Below, one piece after another: positions 45,101 through 52,486 of a stretch of 52,486 nt of DNA. A program made the translations under genes and the position numbers. The stretch comes from Gonium pectorale. Lineage: Eukaryota > Chlorophyta > Chlorophyceae > Chlamydomonadales > Volvocaceae. The first letter of the stretch is position 1. The number at the start of each line of letters is the position of its first letter. The stretch is from positions 434,903-487,388 of the forward strand of contig LSYV01000007.1 in the NCBI GenBank assembly GCA_001584585.1. Reading direction: 5' to 3'. The notes beneath the pieces are model-generated. The model was not told where the DNA came from, searched no databases, and was given only the letters and a program-made list of their open reading frames with translations.

Positions 45101-48100
45101 GCTGGGTCCGTGGCCCGGCCCTCGCTGGCGCTGCAGCCCAGCAGTGCCAGCAGCGCGGGCCGGTGGTCGGGCTGCAGGGAGAGGGCCTCGCGGAAGGCCT
45201 GTTCCGCGCGGCCGCGCGCCCCGCGTCGCAGGCAGAAGGTGCCGAACTCGTACCACACCGCCGGCTCGTTGCGCGCCAGCAGGCGGCGCTGGTGGAGCGA
45301 CTCGGCGCGGGCGGCGTCGCCCACGGCCTCGGCCTGGGGTGGGGTGGGGGATGAGGGTGCGGGAGTGGGTGTACGCGGGGAGCGGTGGGCGGGGGATAAT
45401 AAAGAAGGGGAAACGGGTCGCGTCGGGGGATGCAGCGAGGAGTGGGGCGGGGAGCGGGGACGGGCAGCGGTGGGCGGGGAGCGGCCAGAGGTAGGGTTGA
45501 GAGCAAGGCCTGGTGGGGATGAGCTGTCACGGGGTTGCGATGTGAAGAGGTTCGGGGCTGGGGTGTTCAGCCCCGCGCACGCCACACCGGCTCCCCAGCG
45601 CTCCAAGCATGCCTGGGTCGCTAGCACGGGGCTTGGGCACAGGCCGGTGGTCCGCACCTTCCGTCGCATGCTCCCGAGCACATCAGGCAAGAAGCGCACG
45701 CAGGGGGCGCGCACACACCCGGCCCCTGCCACACGTGCCCCCCACCCCGCCAGCCCCACCTGCCCCGCCAGGTCCAGCAGCTGCCCCAGCTGCGCCGCGT
45801 CCGGCACCGGCTCGGGCGGCGGCGCGCGGGGCCGGGCGGCGGCCGCGTCGATGAGGTCGTTGAGCGCCGAGTGCATGGCGGTCAGCAGCGTGCCGTACAG
45901 GTCGTTGTACAGCAGGGCCATCTCGTTGGGCGACATGCTGCCCGACTTGCGGTACTTCTCGCGCACCAGCGACACCTGCGCGCCGTGGTTAGGGATGGCA
46001 GGCGACGCAGGGGAGGCGCCCGAGGGGTCAATGGACCGAGACCCACAGGCCGGCAGCGACGCATGCCCCGGAGCGACGCATGCGCGCCGACAACCGATGA
46101 ATGAGTAGCCTCTACGCGCCTGCGGGTTGTATGGATGTGCTGTCCTGCACTAAATGACGGTGCCCAAGCTTCTAATGTTGGTGGGACCCAACCGGTGCGC
46201 ATTTTAGCACGCAAGCCCTCAGGCAACTGCCCACGCAACCAGCGGAACCAGCGTCACGTCCGCCAGCGCGGGTGCGGAAGCAGCGGCCCGTCCCGCCCGG
46301 CCACATCGCCCGGCAACGGCGCAGCAATGGACGCTAGTGGCAGGACACCCACCACGGAGGTCTTGAGCGAGTCCCGCATGGCTGCGTACTTCCCGCTGCG
46401 GTTGAGCTCAAACACCAGCGCCTTGTGGCGGGCGGCCGGATCGGCGGGCGCGCCGGCGGGCGGGGCGGGCAGCAGCGAGCGGTACTCGCGGGCCAGAGCC
46501 AGAGCGATTGAGCGGACCTGGCGGGGCGTGGGGCCAGAAGGGGCTCGCTCAGTCCATGGGCAACCTGAGCGATGAACGACCGCAAGAGGGAGGGGATGAG
46601 AGGGGGGGTCGAGAGGGAGGGAAGGAGGGACACAAGTGGCGCGGTGGGTCTTGGAAAGGGTTTGGATGGGGTTGAGCGCTGGGGGACTGCCTCAGCGCCT
46701 GTCGCATGGCCATGACGCGGCGATGCTGCTAGCCGCGTAATCGGGCCCTTGTCCCTTGGATATGCCAACGAGCGCCTGGCCCTGTTCCCTGCCTTGACCT
46801 CCTGTTTGTGCTGCCTTGCACCCTATGACCCGCGCAGCCCAGCGCCGCCGCAGCTCGTGGCTGCCCCTTTGACCTTCCGCTCGTCCTCGGTGGCGGTGAC
46901 GGAGGTGGTGGTGGGCGGCGCCCTGCCCTGCATATCCCCGTCGCCTCCATTCCGCCCCCCGCGCTCCTCTGTCCATCACTCGCAATTGTGCGACCCAGTC
47001 CTGTCCCCGCAGCCCCACACCCCGGGCTCCAGTCCGCGGCTCGCTACGCACTTTAGCCTTGAAGTCATCGGCGGCCGTGGTGGGCGGCGGCCGCGGCGTG
47101 AGGTCTCGCGGCGGAATCATCTCCAGCAGGGGCACGGGTGGCTGCGGCGGCGGCCGCCAGGGCGGAACCACGGGTCGCGCCAGGCGCACCGACACTGACA
47201 CCATGCCGCCGGCCGTGGCCCAGTGGCATGTGCCCGCGGGTGCCGCCTCCTCAATGGGCTTCGATTTCCTGCAGGCCGCCAGGCGGGGGAGGGGAAATCC
47301 TTACTTCAGGCAAGCAGCGTGAACCGTTTATCTTGGCCTAGGTATAAGAGCGACACGACGGTCTGCGGCAGCGGCAGCCGCAGATGACCGCGGTGCTGAT
47401 CAAGCGGCAAAAGCGTGAGGCAACTCGGTCGGACTTACCCCGAAGGCGGTGCATACGGCGGCAGACGGCCCTTGGATCCTGCCGGCATGGGCCCCAGCGC
47501 CAGACCTAGCGCCGACCCGCGGGTCGCGCCCGCGCCAACCAGCTGCGCCACCAGCGCAGGGGCGGGGGCGCAGGCATGGTAGGCCTCCCAGGCGGGGTCG
47601 TTGTGCGTCTCGGCGGTGACATATCTGCGTCGGTACAGGCGCGGTTTGGGGCTGGACGGGGACCGGGAACCCAAGTGGTGGCATGCACGCACTGGGTGCT
47701 GTGTGCACGTACGGCGGGAGGGGCCTCCAACATGGGCAGCAGTGCGCGGTGCGCGCTCTCCCCGCCCCGCCCCGCCCCGCACCCCACGCCCTGCACCGCG
47801 CACATGACGTGCTGCCGCCCACGCCCCGCACACGCGCTGAATACTGCACATGAGTTGGCAGCAACACCGTACGCAGTGCAAAACCGGGACACCACCTAAA
47901 CCCTCATGCCACCCTCCCCCACCCCCGCGCCCCAGGGAGGCCCCCGCTCTCGCGCCCAGGGAGGCCCCGCCCCCCGCACCTGGCCACCTCCACCACCAGC
48001 GGCACCTGGTCCTCCAGCTGGTGCTGCAGCGCCTTGGCCGCGGCGGGCGGCAGCAGCTCACGCCGCAGCGCCGGCAGCGACACGCGCCCGCCGGCGCCGA

Positions 48101-49597
48101 CCGGCAGCGGCAGCGGTACGGCCACTGTGGGGCCGCCGCCCGGCAGGCCGATGCCCACGCTGACGTGCAGCTTGCCGGCTGCGGTGTCAGCGACCGTCTG
48201 CAGGTGCGGAGGCAGCGGCGAGAGCTCTGCGGCGCGGGACGCCAGAGGGGGCGGCAAGCGTGTGGCGGGGGTGGCGGGTGTCAAGATTTGAGGGGAGGGA
48301 CCGGAGGGCGGCAGTGCGGGAAGCTGGCGCATACATGTCAGGGGCGTGCCAGCTGCCAGGGTGCACTTCTGGGACCCCCACAAGCCGCTCGCCCGCCCAT
48401 CATCAACGCAGTCCACACCAGCGTGCAGTCCACAACTCACCCACCCAAGACCCCTCCCCTGCCCACCGTGCACCACCAGCTCAATCATGTTGGCCGTCTC
48501 CGCTGCCTCGGGGCTGACATAGCTGAACGGCAGCAGCGGCGGCAGTTCGGACTCGGGCGGCGGCGCCGCCGCCAGCGCGGCAGCGTCAGCGCCCGGCGGC
48601 AGGGCGCGCTCTTGCAGCGCTATAGCCACCGAGGACAGCTTAGCGGCGTGCACCTGGCGGCGGTCCGGAATGGTTGGAGGGAGGGGCGGGATGGAGCATG
48701 GGCAGGGGGCAAGGCGCGGGACATGTGGGACGCAGGTTATTGCAACTAGCCACCAGAACCCGCGTCCGCGCCATGAGCGGTGTCAAACCGAGCTGTGGTC
48801 ATGAGAGGACACTCTACTGGCGCGCCAACCACGGCGGCTGTGTTGGGCAGGAGCCCTAACCTGGACAGTCACTGCGGCCGGGACCGGTCCCTTCGCGGGC
48901 TGAGCCGCCGAGAGCTGGGTCAAGACATGCCTTCCCGGGCACAGCGCTGCGGCCAGAAAGATCCACGGCCAGCAGCTGAATGCAGCCTCTCTTACGCCTG
49001 CCCTCGGGGTTGTGGGGATGGGCATTGGGGGCGGTCGATCGGCTCACCTTGGGCACCCCCGCCGGCAACTCCGCCGTCGTGGGCGTAAGCTCGTTCTCCT
49101 CAGCGTTCCACGTGTTCGAGCCGACGGCAAATCCCCAGAACTGGTCGATGATCCCCGACGCCAGCACTGCACTGCTGGCGCTATCCACGATTGCGACCGC
49201 CAGGTTGCCGTTCATGAGCTGCAGCAACGAATCCTGCCCGCCCGAGCGGCGGAAGTGCTTGTTGATGCTATAGCGATACGAGCCATCCTCCGAGGGCGCG
49301 ATCGCCGGCGAGGCCCATGGCGCCGTGCACCCCGGGAGGTTGAGCGTGACATGCGTCTTGCGCTGAGCTGCTGGGTCATCCGCAGGGACATCCTACAGAC
49401 ACACGTTCAACGTTTATCGTCCTTGCCGTCAACGCACTAGCGAAGCGGCGCTACATTGCGCGCCCCGCAAGTCCCATCCCGTCGCCAATCCTCACCAACA
49501 CAAGGGTTCCCGCAGATATTGTGACAGTCACGAAAATGCCAAAGGGATTCGAGTCTTCAGGTGGAGGAGGCGGGGGTTCGTTCTTCTTCGGAGGCAT
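42162..49597 (-). CDS. CFAP70: CFAP70 / FAP70, axonemal TPR protein
   Basis: Ciliary protein placed by published work near the outer dynein arm base, needed for normal beating. Fifteen exons: 49597-49496, 49392-49048, 48653-48467, 48226-47980, 47624-47439, 47268-47052, 46517-46353, 45975-45760, 45333-44895, 44612-44449, 44051-43731, 43490-43298, 43026-42917, 42716-42591 and 42398-42162. All phases agree, giving 1,084 aa, close to animal CFAP70 (about 1,100). The start [18 protein letters not shown] leads into a beta-rich half ([45 protein letters not shown]) like the family's Ig/MSP-type region. A central linker ([20 protein letters not shown], then [20 protein letters not shown]) follows. 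The C-terminal half has TPR repeats: [20 protein letters not shown] from about 577, then several between about 757 and 1,060 ([40 protein letters not shown]). No signal peptide or membrane segment. The last exon's acceptor (GCCCAG) is the least certain. Confidence 0.92.
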
Positions 49598-52206
49598 TCT
49601 ACTTGTAACTTAGTAACGTGTGCTAAGTATATTTAATAAAGCTCAAGTAATTCGGGTTTAGCCCATTGGCTAGCGGTCAACGCTTGCTGTGGAGGCCTTC
49701 GAACGGCACGAGCAAAATGTGCGCATCGCCACAGCGGCACCTACAGAACGCATAGGATGAAGATGTTTTTAATGATTGAGCAGTGTGGGTAGCATGTTTC
49801 GGCAGCAGCATGCGAGCGACCCAAGGACCCGCCAAGGACACTGTGGGGGCCGGAATACAAGACAACGTGGTACCGCTGCGCCATGCCATGTCATGAAATA
49901 CCGCAGGGCAACGGCCAGGTGTCACAAGTGTGGGCACGCCGCTGTCCAGGACCGTTCTCAAGTCCCTCCTGGACTCAGCATGCAAAACCTCCAGCAGTCA
50001 GAGCAGCCCACAAGCCAGACTGCCCAATCGGCATCCCAGCGACGCGGCGTGATCACGTGGCACTGACAAGGAGCTTCGGGATGTTACAGGGAGATCTACA
50101 GGGAATTCGGCAGAAGGACACCAGGAAGTAATCAAATGCCGCAAGGTAAAAAACCGATTCAACAGATGGACACTAACACCCACCACGTTGCATACCATAT
50201 GTTTAGCCCGTTCCCGTTCCCCGTCCCCCGTTCTCCAGCCTGTGCACTCCGTCTGTAGCTCTGCATGTGCATCTCATCGTTACGGCTGTCGCATTTGTTC
50301 TGAAGGACAGTACGGCGCCCGGAAGCAAGAGGACTGCGGCTTTAGGCACTTCAGGCCTTCATATACCGTACAGCGCCGTACCGACACAGCCCGTCCTGGC
50401 ACAGTCATCCTCGCGGCACAGAATGCGAGGCAACCGCCAGGCTCCTTTCTCATCCAGAAATCGCCCATCTTGCAGTGTAGATCTGTTCCTGGGCCACTCC
50501 ATCCATCCGCAAGCTCGAACGTGTCACGCCACGCCGGGCTTCGGCCTCCAGAACCCCACTTTCGTGACGACACCCACGCCCGGCCCTCCGCAGACGCGGA
50601 AGAGGTCCACAACCTGGTGCCCCTGAGTACCATGAGCACCAACAGTATGCATCGGTCGAAGTTACAGTACATTGGCACGGGACGCGCGCCGCCGGAGTAA
50701 TTCGCCTGCTCCGAGTTGCTCAGAGGAGTACCCAATTGCTCATGCCAACGATCCCCGCCTCGTTTCCTAGCTGGCAGCTGCAGCTGGGCCAGCAGCCAGC
50801 TCAGGATGCGCCGACCGCCCATCACCATCACGGGAGGGCTGCCTGCCCCGTTGTCCGCACCCTTTCTCGCCTCCCCGCCCGTAACCTTTCCACTGACAAG
50901 TAGGGGAATTGCTTCCTTACAGCTTGGAAAAGGGTTGGCTATTACATAGCAATAGCATACGTAGCATGTGCGAGCAACAGTTACGACCGCGGCATGCACG
51001 CAGCATGCGGAGCGCCTGGTGTCGGCATTCGATTTTAGGGCTGCGAGCGGCGCCCAAGACCCGGAGACGTGGCACTACTGCGACAGCCAAGTGCGCGTTT
51101 ACATACGACACACGCGTTGACCGAGACGCAGATACGCGGAAATGGCCAGGTGGTGAGAAAGGCAGGAGAAGCACGTGATCAGGCTTCGAAGCGCACAGTC
51201 AGTAGATAGATTTGCCTTACTTGAGAACGAAATCATCAACACGGTTATCGTCCCCATCAACTCCACTTCTGGCTACGCACGACCCACCCAGGCAGCAGCG
51301 TGCTATGTACTGGTAAATGCTGCTTGCAGACTCTGGATACGTACCCGAATTTCTGATGGGTACGACTGCCGTATGTACACGCATACACTCATGGACACGC
51401 AAAGAGCGCCCCGAGTGAAGCCAAGTAGCCTCCATCCAGTTAAACAATCGCAACTGAATTGCACCGTACCAACGGGATGTCGGACCGTATGCAGCCGCCA
51501 ATAATGATGACGGATGCAGCCCTCTGAAAGTGAGGCATGTACTGCAGCATCGCACAAAGCATCCTGCAAAAGGCCCGAAATGCACCACCTGGCTAACCCG
51601 CCCGCGCAATGAAAGCCAGCACAGCTCGTGAAAGCAGGTGCGCAATGCGTGGTACATATGAACGTGTTCAATCAGTCAACAGATTCCAAGGACCATACAT
51701 GCCCCTGCATGTACTCCGTCCTATCCGATCCGCAAGCGGTACGACCCAGGCTGTCGTTGCTGACGGTGACGGTATGTACGGCGGTGCACTAAGCACATGT
51801 ACGTACACAATGTTGTGCGGAATGTCGATGACGCACGACTCCTCGGAAGGGCAGCCCCACACTAAGACCTGCGCGCAAAGGAGCGTCGATGGAGGAGACG
51901 TATGCGTCTGTCGGTTGAAAGGAATGCGCTACTTGAATTCAATGCTAGGGCGTGTGAGAGCCGGTCCACGTGGACTTGCACAACGATGATCCACAAAAAG
52001 GAAAGCACCTATCGACAGCTTACTTGACATGCCTTGCATTGTACGTCACAATGCCACGTCGCATGCCTTGAATTGTACCCGCCCGCCCTACTGGAAACGT
52101 CGCGCCTTCGGGTAGGTGTGTATGGCCGTAGAGGCGGGCTCCCTCTGCCTCAGCAGCAGATTTATCTTTTTTACTCCCCACCACCCCACACATCACAAAC
52201 CTGCGA
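49598..52206. other. Intergenic region (CFAP70 5' flank and 3' side of the edge gene)
   Basis: About 2.6 kb of comparatively AT-rich DNA. It should contain the CFAP70 promoter and the 3' UTR of the proline-rich gene. One long minus-strand open frame (50999-50280, 239 codons, starting at GTG) was considered and not called. No tRNA, repeat array or mobile element is seen. Confidence 0.35.
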
Positions 52207-52486
52207 TTATTTGTCCTTTTTGACTTTGTTGCCTTTGTTGCCTTTGTTGCCTTTGTTGTCTTCGTTGTCTATGTTGCCGTTGTCGTCATTGTTGTCGTTG
52301 TTGCCGCCGCTGTTGTCGCTGCCGCCGCCGGAGTTGCCATCACCAGGGTTCCCACCGTTACTCTTGGGATCCTTGCACTCCTCCGGGTACCGAGGCGGGC
52401 GTGGTGGCCGGGGCGGGCTTGGCGGCGGGCGCGGCGGCCGGGGAGGGGCGGGTGGACGCGGGGTGCCAGGCGGTGGGCGGGGAGGG
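52207..52486 (-). CDS. Proline-rich wall/matrix-type protein, C-terminal part (cut by right edge)
   Basis: The minus-strand frame is open from the window edge to TAA at 52209-52207 (93 codons, no start inside the window). It begins with a Pro-rich run (PPRPPPGTPRPPAPPRPP, then PPPSPPRPPRPP) of the kind found in hydroxyproline-rich extracellular-matrix glycoproteins and pherophorin linkers of volvocine algae. YPEECKDP follows, then a Gly/Ser/Asn/Asp-rich stretch and a terminal GNKGNKGNK-VKKDK tail encoded by a 9-bp repeat. The single Cys may pair with one off the edge. The acidic/Asn then Lys-rich ending is unusual for pherophorins, which normally end in a globular domain. The frame choice is supported by the long Pro run and absence of stops. 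The exact family cannot be given. Confidence 0.6.
   Translation of the reverse strand, partial: PPRPPPGTPRPPAPPRPPRPPPSPPRPPRPPRYPEECKDPKSNGGNPGDGNSGGGSDNSGGNNDNNDDNGNIDNEDNKGNKGNKGNKVKKDK
52222..52260. repeat. 9-bp coding tandem repeat (KGN)
   Basis: Successive TTTGTTGCC units on the plus strand encode Lys-Gly-Asn repeats at the C-terminus of the proline-rich protein on the minus strand, with diverged copies further upstream (DNE/DNN). Confidence 0.75.

Noticed and set aside
50280..50999. Minus-strand open frame of 239 codons upstream of CFAP70
   Set aside because: It starts at GTG rather than ATG, shows no domain, splice pair or codon bias, and could easily be chance at this length.

Overview
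The window looks like nuclear DNA from a chlamydomonadalean (volvocine-type) green alga. Coding exons are very GC-rich. Genes are split by many short introns with GTGAGT/GTGCGT-like donors and CAG acceptors, and the algal poly(A) signal TGTAA lies after several stop codons. The gene set is also algal: a flagellar CFAP70 orthologue, an RWP-RK regulator, a plastid/cytosolic serine-pathway PGDH and a Pro-rich wall-type protein. Most long open frames are antisense or off-frame shadows caused by high GC3. I rebuilt genes by hand from splice sites. In nearly every model the exon phases close exactly, which is the main support for coordinates. All functions are from motif recognition, with no database search.

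Left part (1-11.2 kb): the 5' end of an unrecognised minus-strand gene (starts at 1014, leaves the window on the left); a divergent plus-strand acidic/basic low-complexity protein with an internally duplicated YRN...VNPN motif (1742-3804); and a large minus-strand RWP-RK transcription-factor-like gene (11207-5632, about 1,383 aa in one model) with poly-Gln tracts and a C-terminal coiled coil.

Middle (13.4-29 kb): a complete 12-exon D-3-phosphoglycerate dehydrogenase (18498-13425, minus, 581 aa), whose last intron holds a 23-bp minisatellite and needs a GC-AG splice. Divergent to it is a complete 10-exon endonuclease V (20019-23402, plus, 500 aa) with a large low-complexity insertion, another GC-AG intron and a near-perfect intronic hairpin. 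A gene-poor stretch follows with one tiny two-exon Cys/His-rich gene (25612-25313, minus) and a probable mitochondrial ribosomal protein bL35 (27883-26638, minus).

Right part (29-52.5 kb): a class I glutamine-amidotransferase/gamma-glutamyl-peptidase-like gene (34251-29239, minus, 484 aa) head to head, only 300 bp apart, with a J-domain protein (34552-35875, plus); an F-box-like/leucine-rich-repeat protein (37981-40314, plus); the complete 15-exon CFAP70 (49597-42162, minus, 1,084 aa), an axonemal TPR protein; and the 3' end of a proline-rich wall-type protein at the right edge. The genes do not form a pathway: they are an ordinary mix of metabolism, nucleic-acid repair/processing, chaperone, translation and cilium functions. 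I saw no transposon, CRISPR array, tRNA or rRNA gene.
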